From contig JBFWNZ010000004.1 of the NCBI GenBank assembly GCA_050250795.1, positions 1 through 31,000 of the forward strand: a stretch of DNA of 31,000 nt. Direction: 5' to 3'. A model generated the notes under the pieces. That model saw only the letters and a list, made by a program, of their open reading frames with translations. It was not told where the DNA came from and ran no database searches. Below, piece by piece: positions 7,462-15,089 of the stretch (the first letter of the stretch is position 1; each line of letters starts with the position of its first letter). Source of the stretch: JBFWNZ01 sp050250795 (GTDB taxonomy: Bacteria > Pseudomonadota > Alphaproteobacteria > UBA8366). The translations under genes and the position numbers were made by a program.

Positions 7462-7595
7462 GGTCGTTCTCCTTCGCTGCCGCGCGGCCGCCAAGTCGAT
7501 GCGGCGCGGCGGTTGAAACCCCGGTGCGTCTGCGCCCGGCGCAGCGTCACCAACGACAGGAAAACGGCCGATCCCGGAATTTCGTTCCGCGCGTC

Positions 7596-8219
7596 TCAGC
7601 GGGACCGCGCGGCGCGGGCGCGGGCGCGGAGCATCGACAGGCCCATCCACAGCGCATAGACGCCGGCGCCGATCGAGGCCGGCAGGAAGAACCCCGCCAG
7701 CCACCCCGCCCAGGCAATGGGCGCGATCAGATACATCGCATCCTCAAGCTCGAAGCCGGCGAAGCCGGGATAGCCCTCGGCGTCCACCGTCTCGGCCCCG
7801 CGTTCGGCGGTGTCGATGCCGATGGTGAAGAACAGCGAGGCGAGCGAACCGGCCGCACCCAGCGCGCCCAGCCAGACCGACCATTCGCCCAGCCAGCCGC
7901 CCTGGAGCCCGATTCCGGCGCCCAGATAGAAGGCGGCATAGCTGACCGCTCCGGCGATGTAGTCGAGCCAGTAGCCCAGCCGCGAGGTCTTGCCGGTCAG
8001 CCTTGCCAGTTCGCCGTCGAAATGGTCGAGGAACCGCCCCAGCACGAACAGGCCCGCGCCCAGGTTCACGAGATCGGTGCGGCCGGTGGCGATCAGCCCG
8101 CTGCCGGCGAGCGCCAGCAGCAGCGTGAACACGGTGATCTGGTTCGGCGTGATGGGCGTCCGGGCCAGCGGGCGGACCAGGATGCGCGCGGCACGCTGGT
8201 CCCAGGGCATCTGCGTCAT
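7596..8219 (-). CDS. CDP-alcohol phosphatidyltransferase homologue lacking the fourth aspartate
   Basis: The protein is a 207-residue membrane protein that aligns without gaps to the gene at 6658 through the catalytic region. It has the same numbering for D65, D68-G69, A72-R73, G82 and D86, but residue 90 is Gly (codon GGA) where the family has the fourth Asp. That residue is generally viewed as the catalytic base, so this copy may be inactive, use another residue, or act as a partner subunit, since family members form dimers. It shares the TPNQIT N-terminal signature and several transmembrane helices. It is divergent from the EthD-like gene at 8389. The start at 8219 is the only convenient ATG; its ribosome site is weak. 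Confidence 0.85.
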   Translation of the reverse strand: MTQMPWDQRAARILVRPLARTPITPNQITVFTLLLALAGSGLIATGRTDLVNLGAGLFVLGRFLDHFDGELARLTGKTSRLGYWLDYIAGAVSYAAFYLGAGIGLQGGWLGEWSVWLGALGAAGSLASLFFTIGIDTAERGAETVDAEGYPGFAGFELEDAMYLIAPIAWAGWLAGFFLPASIGAGVYALWMGLSMLRARARAARSR

Positions 8220-8274
8220 CTCGGAATTCCCCTCGCGCAGCCGTCCGGGCTGCGGCGCGAGTTATAGGGCGGCT

Positions 8275-8324
8275 GCCGCAACGCGGCCAGGGATATGACG
8301 CCGCAACGCGGCCAGGGGCATGAC
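8275..8324 (+). repeat. Two tandem 25-bp repeats
   Basis: The unit beginning GCCGCAACGCGGCCAGGG occurs at 8275-8299 and 8300-8324. The copies differ at two positions near the end (ATATGAC versus GCATGAC). A third partial unit (GCCGCG) follows. The repeat sits in the divergent gap, 65 bases before the EthD-like gene. It could be a duplicated operator or a simple slippage product. Confidence 0.7.
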
Positions 8325-8388
8325 GCCGCGCCCGGGCTGGCGCATACTGCCGCGCAAATCGGAATCGCTCTCAGGGAAGGGAACGGAT

Positions 8389-9009
8389 ATGGCGCTCGAC
8401 ATGGAAACGCGGCTCGGCATGCGGATCGGCACCTTCGTGCCGGCGGAAGGGGCGCTCGCCTTCCGCTATCCGGGCGCGCCCGGCGGGGTGGAGCCGACGG
8501 TGCAGGCCTTCATCGGCGGCGTGACCGACCGCGAGACCCGCGCCCCCTCGACCAAGCATCCCAAGCGCGGCGTGATCCTGGTCGAGGCGCCCTATACCGA
8601 CATGATGGTGCTGCCGCAGAACCTCTGGTCCTCCTGCCCCGTGCCGCCCGCGCATGAATGGGTGCTGGAGCAGATCCGGCCCGGCGGGCGGCCCTCGCCG
8701 AAGGAGGCGGGCGGCCTGTGCATCTCGTCGATGGAGGTGGACCCGGCCATCGAGGACGAGTTCAACGAGTGGTACAACGAGGAGCATATGCCGCTGATGG
8801 ATGCCGTTCCCGGCACCCTGTCGGCGCGCCGCTTCCGCGCCATCGGCGGCCTGCCGCGTTATGTGGCGGTGTACCATCTGGAATCGCCCGAGGTGTACAA
8901 GCAGCGCAGCTGGTACGAGGCGAACCAGACCCCCTGGATCCGCCGCATCCACCGCTTCCGCCTGCGCACGCTCCACCTGCTGCTGGCGCAGGTCGAACTG
9001 GGGAAGTAG
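8389..9009 (+). CDS. EthD-like dimeric alpha-beta barrel protein
   Basis: The protein has 206 residues. The C-terminal half (about 109-190) has the ferredoxin-like pattern of EthD/DUF4286-type proteins. This includes EDEFNEWYNEEHMPLM (122-137), VPGTLSARRFRA and RYVAVYHLESPEVY. The N-terminal half (about 10-100) has a comparable layout and may be a diverged second barrel, as in other two-domain members. Such proteins often act in degradation or modification of small aromatic or aliphatic compounds, but no reaction can be assigned. The start at 8389 follows a GGGAAGGGAA purine tract; an earlier in-frame ATG at 8320 falls in the tandem repeat. It is monocistronic and ends just before a long palindromic repeat. 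Confidence 0.75.
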   Translation: MALDMETRLGMRIGTFVPAEGALAFRYPGAPGGVEPTVQAFIGGVTDRETRAPSTKHPKRGVILVEAPYTDMMVLPQNLWSSCPVPPAHEWVLEQIRPGGRPSPKEAGGLCISSMEVDPAIEDEFNEWYNEEHMPLMDAVPGTLSARRFRAIGGLPRYVAVYHLESPEVYKQRSWYEANQTPWIRRIHRFRLRTLHLLLAQVELGK

Positions 9010-9040
9010 GGGGCTGATATACGATCCGGCATACACTCTC

Positions 9041-9118
9041 CCTCACCCTGAGCCTGACGAAGGGTGAGCGGCTGGATGTGCGGAGCGAGCCTCGCCCTTC
9101 GTCAGGCTCAGGGTGAGG
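9041..9118. repeat. Long palindromic intergenic repeat
   Basis: The 24-base arm at 9041-9064 (beginning CCTCACCCTGAGCCTGACGA) is exactly reverse-complemented at 9095-9118. A wobble pair and three more pairs extend the stem inward, and a CTCTCC-like stretch extends it outward past a small bulge. It fills the gap between two convergent genes. The core sequence looks like the mobile palindromic repeats scattered through many alphaproteobacterial genomes. It would form a very stable RNA hairpin on either strand and could end transcription from both sides. Confidence 0.85.
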
Positions 9119-9149
9119 CGGAGAGGGTTTTCGGGAAATCCGGACAGCC

Positions 9150-10763
9150 TCACTCCGCGCGCTTCGGCGCGAAGCTCTCGGCCTGGGCCAGCGCCCAGGG
9201 GGTGGTGTAGTCGGGGTCGCCGCAGTCGCCGCCCATGAGTTCGCCGGGCCGCAGCAGCGGGAAGGCCTTGTCGGCGGGCACCACCTCGTCGGCCTTCTGG
9301 CGCACCATCAGGTGCCAGGGCCGGATCTGGCCGGGATGGTCGAAGCCCGCGGCGCCGACGATCTCGGACAGCGCCTTGCAGGTGTTGCGGTGGAAGTTGT
9401 AGACGCGCTGGGCCTTGTCCTCCACGACAAGGGCGCGTTGGCGCAGCTTGTCCTGGGTGGTGACGCCGGTCGGGCAGCGGTTGGTGTGGCACGCCTGGGC
9501 CTGGATGCAGCCGACGGCGAACATGAAGCCGCGCGCCGAGTTGCACCAGTCCGCGCCCAGGGCATGCGCCCAGACCTGGTCGAAGGCGGAGACCAGCTTG
9601 CCGCTGGCGCCGATGCGGATGTGCTCGCGCAGCCCCGTCCCGATCAGCACGTTGCGGACGAAGGACAGCCCCTCGAACAGCGGCGTGCCGATATGGTTCA
9701 CGAATTCCAGGGGGGCCGCGCCGGTGCCGCCCTCCTTGCCGTCGACGACGATGAAGTCCGGGCGGATGCCGGTCTCCAGCATCGCCTTGACGATGGCCAT
9801 GAACTCCCACCGGTGGCCGATGCACAGCTTGAAGCCCACCGGCTTGCCGCCGGACAGCTCGCGCAGTGTCTGGAGGTAGTGCACGAATTCCAGCGGCGTC
9901 GAAAAGGCGCTGTGGCTGGCCGGCGACACGCAGTCGCGGTCCATCGGGATGCCGCGCGCCTCGGCGATCTCGGGCGAGATCTTCGCCATCGGCAGCACGC
10001 CGCCATGGCCGGGCTTGGCCCCCTGCGACAGCTTCACCTCGACCATCCGCACCTGGTCGATCTGCGCCTGGTCGGCGAAGCGGGCGGGATCGAAGCGGCC
10101 CTCGCCGTCGCGGCAGCCGAAATAGCCGCTGCCGATCTCCCAGATCAGGTCGCCGCCCGGTTCCCTGTGATAGCGGCAGATGCCGCCCTCGCCGGTGTCG
10201 TGCGCGAAGTTGCCCATCCGCGCGCCGGTGTTCATCGCCAGGATGGCGTTGGCGCTCAGCGCGCCGAAGCTCATGGCCGAGATGTTGTAGATCGAGGCGT
10301 TATAGGGCTTGGAGCAGGCTTCGCCGCCGATCCTGACCCGCATGTCGCTGTCGCAGGGCGGCTTGGCGACGATGGAGTGCGTCAGCCAGGCGTAGCCGGC
10401 ATCGTATGTGTCGCGGGTGGTGCCGAAGGGGCGCTTGTCCTCCTCGCCCTTCGCACGCTGATAGACCAGCGAGCGCTGCTCGCGGCTGAACGGCACCTCG
10501 TCGCGGTCGCTCTCGATCAGGTACTGGCGGATTTCCGGCCGGATGCTTTCGAACATCCAGCGCGCATGGCCGATGATTGGGTAGTTGCGCAGGATGGTGT
10601 GCTCGCTCTGGGTCAAATCGTAGGCGCCGACCAGCAGCAGGGCGGCCAAGGGCGGGAGCGCCCAGAGGGCCGCCGAATGGCCGGCGGCATACAGGGCCGC
10701 GGCGAGCGCGGTCAGCACCAGCACCGTGCTGAGGATGGTGTATCGGCCGAGCAGAAAGGACAT
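9150..10763 (-). CDS. Membrane-anchored glutamate synthase-type FMN protein
   Basis: The protein has 537 residues. Two N-terminal hydrophobic helices (about 9-28 and 31-50) are followed by the FMN/glutamate-synthase central domain. Visible motifs are SAMSFGALS (162-170), HDTGEGG (188-194), KLSQGAKPGHGG (244-255) and VDGKEGGTGAAP (340-351). The cysteines C419-x5-C425-x4-C430 match the 3Fe-4S site of glutamate synthase. The glutaminase domain of GltB is absent, so it is a stand-alone GltS-type synthase-domain protein, whose physiological reaction is not settled. The start at 10763 places the first helix at the N-terminus. It is divergent from the PfpI/DJ-1 gene, with 121 bases between them. A palindromic repeat lies 31 bases past its stop. 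Confidence 0.9.
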   Translation of the reverse strand: MSFLLGRYTILSTVLVLTALAAALYAAGHSAALWALPPLAALLLVGAYDLTQSEHTILRNYPIIGHARWMFESIRPEIRQYLIESDRDEVPFSREQRSLVYQRAKGEEDKRPFGTTRDTYDAGYAWLTHSIVAKPPCDSDMRVRIGGEACSKPYNASIYNISAMSFGALSANAILAMNTGARMGNFAHDTGEGGICRYHREPGGDLIWEIGSGYFGCRDGEGRFDPARFADQAQIDQVRMVEVKLSQGAKPGHGGVLPMAKISPEIAEARGIPMDRDCVSPASHSAFSTPLEFVHYLQTLRELSGGKPVGFKLCIGHRWEFMAIVKAMLETGIRPDFIVVDGKEGGTGAAPLEFVNHIGTPLFEGLSFVRNVLIGTGLREHIRIGASGKLVSAFDQVWAHALGADWCNSARGFMFAVGCIQAQACHTNRCPTGVTTQDKLRQRALVVEDKAQRVYNFHRNTCKALSEIVGAAGFDHPGQIRPWHLMVRQKADEVVPADKAFPLLRPGELMGGDCGDPDYTTPWALAQAESFAPKRAE

Positions 10764-10884
10764 GGGCGCGGGTCCGGGATCGAGAAACGCGGGCCGGTGC
10801 AGTCTAAGGCCGATGCCGGCGGGGTGGAACCGGTTGCGGCCCTGGCGGGTTGCCTCAGGCATGACAGCCCAATTGGAGACCCCG

Positions 10885-11493
10885 ATGACGAACATCCAAG
10901 AGGCGCGAATCCTGATCATGGCGACGGACGGCTTCGAGCAGTCCGAACTGATCGTGCCCCGCGACGAGTTGCGCCGCGCCGGTGCCACGGTCGAGGTCGC
11001 AACCCCGGACGGCAAGAGCATCCGGGCCTGGGCCAAGACCGACTGGGGCGAGACGGTTCGGGCGGATCGCCGGATCGCCGATGTCGAGCCCGACGGCTAC
11101 GACGCCCTCGTGCTGCCGGGCGGGCAGATCAATCCGGACAAGCTGCGGATGAATGCGAAGGCGATGTCGGTGGTCCGCGGCTTCCTGGATCGCGGCAAGA
11201 CCGTTGCGGCGATCTGCCATGCGCCCTGGCTGCTGGTGGAGGCGGATGCGGTCCACGGGCGGCAGGTCACATCCTACCCGTCGATCCGCACGGATATCGA
11301 GAATGCGGGCGGCCAGTGGGTGGACCGGGCGGTGGTCTGCGACCGCGGCGTCGTCACCAGCCGCGCGCCCGACGATCTGCCGGCCTTCATCGACATGATC
11401 GTCGCCGAGGTCGAGGCCTGGGACGAAGGGCGGTCCCGGCCGACGGTCTCGGGTGGGTACGACCGGATCGTCGAGGACGGACGCCGGCCCTAG
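10885..11493 (+). CDS. DJ-1/PfpI family protein
   Basis: The protein has 202 residues of the class I glutamine amidotransferase-like fold. The nucleophile elbow reads AICHAPWLL, with C111 and H112, and E18 (DGFEQSEL) supplies the acid that tunes the cysteine. ALVLPGG (74-80) is the conserved glycine turn. These features fit the PfpI/YhbO branch, linked to stress resistance, deglycase or protease-like activity; the exact activity is disputed in the family. GGAG lies 6 bases before ATG 10885, which decides this start over ATG 10861. The stop codon sits at the centre of a 20-bp palindrome. Confidence 0.88.
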   Translation: MTNIQEARILIMATDGFEQSELIVPRDELRRAGATVEVATPDGKSIRAWAKTDWGETVRADRRIADVEPDGYDALVLPGGQINPDKLRMNAKAMSVVRGFLDRGKTVAAICHAPWLLVEADAVHGRQVTSYPSIRTDIENAGGQWVDRAVVCDRGVVTSRAPDDLPAFIDMIVAEVEAWDEGRSRPTVSGGYDRIVEDGRRP

Positions 11494-11501
11494 GGCCGGC
11501 G
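11482..11501. terminator. 20-bp perfect palindrome spanning a stop codon
   Basis: CGCCGGCCC and GGGCCGGCG are exact reverse complements on either side of TA, so the TAG stop of the DJ-1 gene lies at the centre. It lies 10 bases from the end of the convergent dioxygenase gene. It may serve as a two-way terminator, though it lacks a U-tract and the loop must use some of the palindrome. Confidence 0.45.
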
Positions 11502-11511
11502 GGAATGCCGG

Positions 11512-12543
11512 TCAGCGGGCGCCCACGCCCACGCCCGCGTCGGCCGCATCCGCGTCCAGGCGGGCATGCGACGCCTTCATCAGCTTGCCGAGGTAGTAGT
11601 CGGCAAATGTGACGGGCGGATGCTTCTCCGCCTCGCCGGGACGGCGGCAGGTGTCGATGCAGCGGATGACCGCGTCCGGGTTCGGCTGCTGGAAGAACAC
11701 CAGCGAGATACGGTCCGCCGGGGCGGTCCCGGGCGGCGGCAGGGCGACGCGGTGCAGCGTGGAGACCCAGCGGTCGTTGGTCCAGCGCATCATCGTGTCG
11801 CCGATGTTGCAGACGAAGGCGTCCACGGCGGGGTGGATGTCCGCCCAGTCGCCGTGGCGCAGCTTGACCTGCAGCCCGCCCGGCGTGTCGTCGCCGCGCA
11901 CCAGCGTCAGCGTGCCGTAGTCGGTATGCGCCCCGGCGCGCAGCTGGCCGGGCGCGGCCTGGGCGGTCACGGCCGGATAGCGGATGACCCGGCTGGTGCT
12001 GGGCTGTCGGTCGAACTTGTCCGCGAAGAAGGATTCCGGAACGTCGAGCGCCGCCGCCATCAGCCGCAAGGTCGCCATGGCAAGCTCGGATACGGCCGCA
12101 CGATAGGCCAGCAGGGTGCGCCGGAAAGCCGCCGGGCGTTCGGGCCAGATGTTCGGTGCATACAGTGCGGCAATGCGGTCGTCGGCACCGGAGGGCGGGG
12201 CGGGCATCGGCTCCGGGCCGAAGGCGAAGGCTTCCTGGATGTCGGGCGGGGCGGCAACCCCAAGGGTATAGGACAGCGAACGGTCGCCGACCCAGTTGTA
12301 GCCGCGGCTGAGCTTCTGCGGCGGCCGCTGCACCCGCATCTTCTCCTCCGCCGGCAGGGCGAAGAATTCCACGCCCATGCCGCGCGCCTCGGCGATCAGG
12401 TCGAGGGAGACGCCGTGTCCCACGACGGTGAAGAAGCCGATTTCGGTGCAGGCCGCATCCAGTTCGGCCGCGGCCCGCCGCCGGCCCGCCGCGTCGCCGC
12501 GCAGGAACGGCCCGATATCGATGCTGGGGACGATGTCCGCCAT
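11512..12543 (-). CDS. Isopenicillin N synthase-like Fe(II)/2-oxoglutarate oxygenase
   Basis: The protein has 343 residues. An N-terminal DIOX_N-like region (IDIGPFLRGDAA, FFTVVGHGV) is followed by the double-stranded beta-helix core. The core holds H206 and D208 (GAHTDYGTLTL), H264 (STLHRV) and the co-substrate binding pair R278/S280 (DRISLVFF). This is the complete site of the IPNS/gibberellin-oxidase superfamily; the substrate cannot be read. ATG 12543 is separated by a single base from the stop of the upstream amidase (TGAGATG), so the two are almost certainly translated from one message. It is the last gene of the SDR-amidase-oxygenase trio. Confidence 0.88.
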   Translation of the reverse strand: MADIVPSIDIGPFLRGDAAGRRRAAAELDAACTEIGFFTVVGHGVSLDLIAEARGMGVEFFALPAEEKMRVQRPPQKLSRGYNWVGDRSLSYTLGVAAPPDIQEAFAFGPEPMPAPPSGADDRIAALYAPNIWPERPAAFRRTLLAYRAAVSELAMATLRLMAAALDVPESFFADKFDRQPSTSRVIRYPAVTAQAAPGQLRAGAHTDYGTLTLVRGDDTPGGLQVKLRHGDWADIHPAVDAFVCNIGDTMMRWTNDRWVSTLHRVALPPPGTAPADRISLVFFQQPNPDAVIRCIDTCRRPGEAEKHPPVTFADYYLGKLMKASHARLDADAADAGVGVGAR

Positions 12544-12544
12544 C

Positions 12545-13945
12545 TCACAAACCTTCCGGATGCCGGTCGTGCCAGGGGGTCGCCTGCTCATAGGCCCAGC
12601 CGATGCGCAGCGCGGTCGCCTCGTCATAGGGGCGGCACACGATCTGGAGCGACAGCGGCAGCCCGTCGGCGGTGAAGCCGTTGGGCAGCGAGAGGGCGCA
12701 GCGCTTCAGATAGTTGAAGGGCCGGGTCAGCACGGCGGCCGTCTTGCCCTGGTCGACGCTGGCCACCGGGATCGGCGGCGTCAGCGTGGTCGGAGCCAGC
12801 AACGCGTCGACATCGGCCAGCGCGGCGTCGAAGGCGGCGGCATCCCGCTCCATCTGGGCCAGGGTCAGCATGTAGTCGCGCGCGGAGATATCGCGGCCGA
12901 GGCCGATGCGCGGCCGGACCGCGGGATCGACCGGCAGCGTCATGTCATCGGTCAGATGGCCGACATGGCGATACCCTTCGGCCCCGATGATCCGTCCGGT
13001 CGCCTCGGCGCCTGCGGACAGCGGCGCGGGCAGGCGGATATCCACGATCTCCGCGCCCAGCCCCGCCAGGGTCTCCAGCGATTCGTCATAGGCGGCCAGG
13101 ACGACGGCGTCGATCCCGTCGCGCTCCGCGGCCGGCAGGCGGGCGAGCCGCAGCCCCTTCACGCCGCGCCGCAGGCCGGACAGGACGTCGGTGCGCGGGT
13201 GGGGCAGGGTCTGCGGGTCCTTCGGGTCGGGGCCGTGCAGCACCTCGAACAGCAGCGCTGCGTCCTCCACCGTCCCGACGATGGGGCCGGGGGTATCGAG
13301 GGTGTGGCTGAGCGGCAGCACGCCATGGGTGCTGATGCGGCCGATGGTGGTCTTGAGGCCCACGATGCCGCACCAGGCCGCCGGCACGCGCACCGACCCG
13401 CCGGTGTCGGTGCCGATGGCGGCCGGCGCCAGCCCCGCCGCGACGGCGACGCCGGACCCGGCGGAGGAGCCGCCGGGCGTGCGCGGCACCTGAAGGTCCC
13501 AGGGGTTCCAGGGCGTGCCCATATGCTCGTTGGTGCCCCAGGCGCCCATGGCGAACTCGACCGTGTGGGTCTTGCCGATCACGATCATGCCCGCCCGGAT
13601 CAGCCGCGTGGCCAGCGTGGCGGTGACGGGCGAGACGCGGTCGCGCCAGACCGCCGATCCGCCGGTCGTGATCCGGCCTTCCATATCCACGAGATCCTTC
13701 AGCGCGATTGGCACGCCGTGCAGCGGTCCGAGCGCGTGCCGGGACCGGATGGCGCGGTCCGCGCCCTCGGCAGCCATGCGCGCCTCATCCTCATAGACAC
13801 GGACGAAGGCGTGCAGCTTGCCGTCGAGACGGCGGATGCGGTCGAGATAGTGGTCCATCACGGCAATGGGCGACAGGCCGCCTGCGATGGCACGCGACAG
13901 GCCGGCCACGGTCGCGAAGGGCGGAACGGCGGCGCTTGCGGTCAT
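12545..13945 (-). CDS. Amidase signature family hydrolase
   Basis: The protein has 466 residues. It holds the full Ser-cisSer-Lys triad: K83 (ALKDL), S160 (PGGSSAGSG) and the nucleophile S184 (DTGGSVR). The 24-residue spacing between the serines is the same as in fatty acid amide hydrolase. It hydrolyses a carbon-nitrogen amide bond in a small molecule. The overall length fits stand-alone amidases. A GatA role in tRNA-Gln amidation is unlikely because gatC and gatB are absent. GGAG lies 8 bases before ATG 13945, which decides the start. It sits between an SDR (57 bases upstream) and an oxygenase (1 base downstream), suggesting stepwise processing of one compound. Confidence 0.92.
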   Translation of the reverse strand: MTASAAVPPFATVAGLSRAIAGGLSPIAVMDHYLDRIRRLDGKLHAFVRVYEDEARMAAEGADRAIRSRHALGPLHGVPIALKDLVDMEGRITTGGSAVWRDRVSPVTATLATRLIRAGMIVIGKTHTVEFAMGAWGTNEHMGTPWNPWDLQVPRTPGGSSAGSGVAVAAGLAPAAIGTDTGGSVRVPAAWCGIVGLKTTIGRISTHGVLPLSHTLDTPGPIVGTVEDAALLFEVLHGPDPKDPQTLPHPRTDVLSGLRRGVKGLRLARLPAAERDGIDAVVLAAYDESLETLAGLGAEIVDIRLPAPLSAGAEATGRIIGAEGYRHVGHLTDDMTLPVDPAVRPRIGLGRDISARDYMLTLAQMERDAAAFDAALADVDALLAPTTLTPPIPVASVDQGKTAAVLTRPFNYLKRCALSLPNGFTADGLPLSLQIVCRPYDEATALRIGWAYEQATPWHDRHPEGL

Positions 13946-14002
13946 GATGCTGACTCCTTCGGGCGGGCCGTCGGAGCATAGCACCCGGACGGGCGGGTAA
14001 GG

Positions 14003-14779
14003 CTAGAGCGACAGCGACAATGTGTGCCCGCCATCGACCGGCAGGCAGACCCCGGTGATGTAGCGGCCGGCATCGCTCGCCAGCAGCAGCAGGGCGCCGT
14101 CCAGATCGCCGGGATTGCCGGGGCGGCGCATCGGGATGCGGCGGATCATCGCCTGGCCCGGTTCGGATTGCAGATAGGGGCGCGTCGGGTCGGTCTCGAT
14201 ATAGCCGGGGGCGATGGCGTTGACCCGGATGCCGAAGCGCGCGAACTCCTCGGCCATGCCCTTGGTCATCTGGACGATCCCGGCCTTCGAAACGCAGTAA
14301 TGCATGACCTCCTTCTGGACGCGCAGCGCCATGATCGAGGCCAGGTTGACGATGCTGCCGCCATGCCCCAGCCGCCGCATATGGCGTGCCACCTCGGTGG
14401 CGACCAGCCAGGCGCCCTTGAGGTTGGTGTCCATCATCCGGTCCCAGTCCGCGACCTCCAGGTCGATGGCCTTCTTCGCCTGGACGATGCCCGAATTGTT
14501 GACCAGCACATGGATCGGACCCCAGGTCCGTTCGGCCTCTGTCACGGACTCGGCCACCGAGGCCGGGTCGGTGACATCCAGGGCGACCGCTAATGCCTGT
14601 CCCCCGGTCGCGGCGATGGCAGCGGCGACGGCCTCCAGCCGGTCGGCCCTGCGGGCGGCGAGCACCACCCTGGCCCCATGCCCGGCCAGCAGTTTCGCGA
14701 AATGCTCGCCCAGGCCCGAGGAGGCGCCGGTCACGAATGCGGTCCTGCCGGATAGATCGAAGCCGGTCGGGCTGTCCAT
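14003..14779 (-). CDS. Short-chain dehydrogenase/reductase, probably NADP-linked
   Basis: The protein is a classical 258-residue SDR. TGASSGLG (17-24) is the nucleotide loop and NNSG (94-97) is present, although most members have NNAG. The catalytic residues are S148 and the Y161-C-V-S-K165 motif. VLAARRADRL has basic residues after strand 2 (R43/R44), which favours NADP(H). ITGVCLPVDGG closes the fold. The start at 14779 follows GAAGAGAG. It is first in a minus-strand trio with the amidase and the IPNS-like oxygenase. The long leader upstream is shared with the divergent ccoN. The substrate is unknown. Confidence 0.9.
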   Translation of the reverse strand: MDSPTGFDLSGRTAFVTGASSGLGEHFAKLLAGHGARVVLAARRADRLEAVAAAIAATGGQALAVALDVTDPASVAESVTEAERTWGPIHVLVNNSGIVQAKKAIDLEVADWDRMMDTNLKGAWLVATEVARHMRRLGHGGSIVNLASIMALRVQKEVMHYCVSKAGIVQMTKGMAEEFARFGIRVNAIAPGYIETDPTRPYLQSEPGQAMIRRIPMRRPGNPGDLDGALLLLASDAGRYITGVCLPVDGGHTLSLSL

Positions 14780-14981
14780 GCGGCTCTCTTCGGATATCCG
14801 GTGCGGTTGCGCGGGGTGCATTCTGCGGCATGGTGCCGCGCAGGGACAAGCGGCGCCGCGTGCGATTCCGCCGCAACCCGCTGCGAAAACACCGGCGCCG
14901 ACCGAAGACGGCAATAGCGGATTCTTCCATCCGATCCGGTGCTGCGATGCGGAAACTCAACAAAGATCGTTGGAAAACGGG

Positions 14982-15004
14982 GCTTTTCGATGAGAGCGAA
15001 AAGC
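14982..15004. repeat. 8-bp inverted repeat in the ccoN leader
   Basis: GCTTTTCG (14982-14989) and CGAAAAGC (14997-15004) are exact reverse complements around a 7-base loop. It lies in the A+T-richer part of the leader. It could be an RNA hairpin or a regulator site; no known consensus was recognised. Confidence 0.45.
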
Positions 15005-15074
15005 ATCCGCAAATTAGCGAATTATTTACAGGTATTCGGTTCGAAATTGCAGGCGGGCTCGTACAGTCTGATCC

Positions 15075-15089
15075 GGACCGAAACGGTCC
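15075..15089. promoter_or_regulatory. GGACCG-AAA-CGGTCC palindrome, possible operator
   Basis: Two exact 6-base half-sites, GGACCG and CGGTCC, flank AAA. This is a size typical of a dimeric regulator site. It lies 324 bases before ccoN and 296 bases before the divergent SDR. No regulator gene is nearby, so the assignment is only positional. Confidence 0.3.

Noticed and set aside
9312..11612. Very long plus-strand open frame (766 codons) opposite the glutamate-synthase-like gene
   Set aside because: It is antisense to a gene with clear family motifs. The translated sequence is Arg/Ala/Gly/Asp-rich with no recognisable domain, as expected from GC-rich codon shadow.
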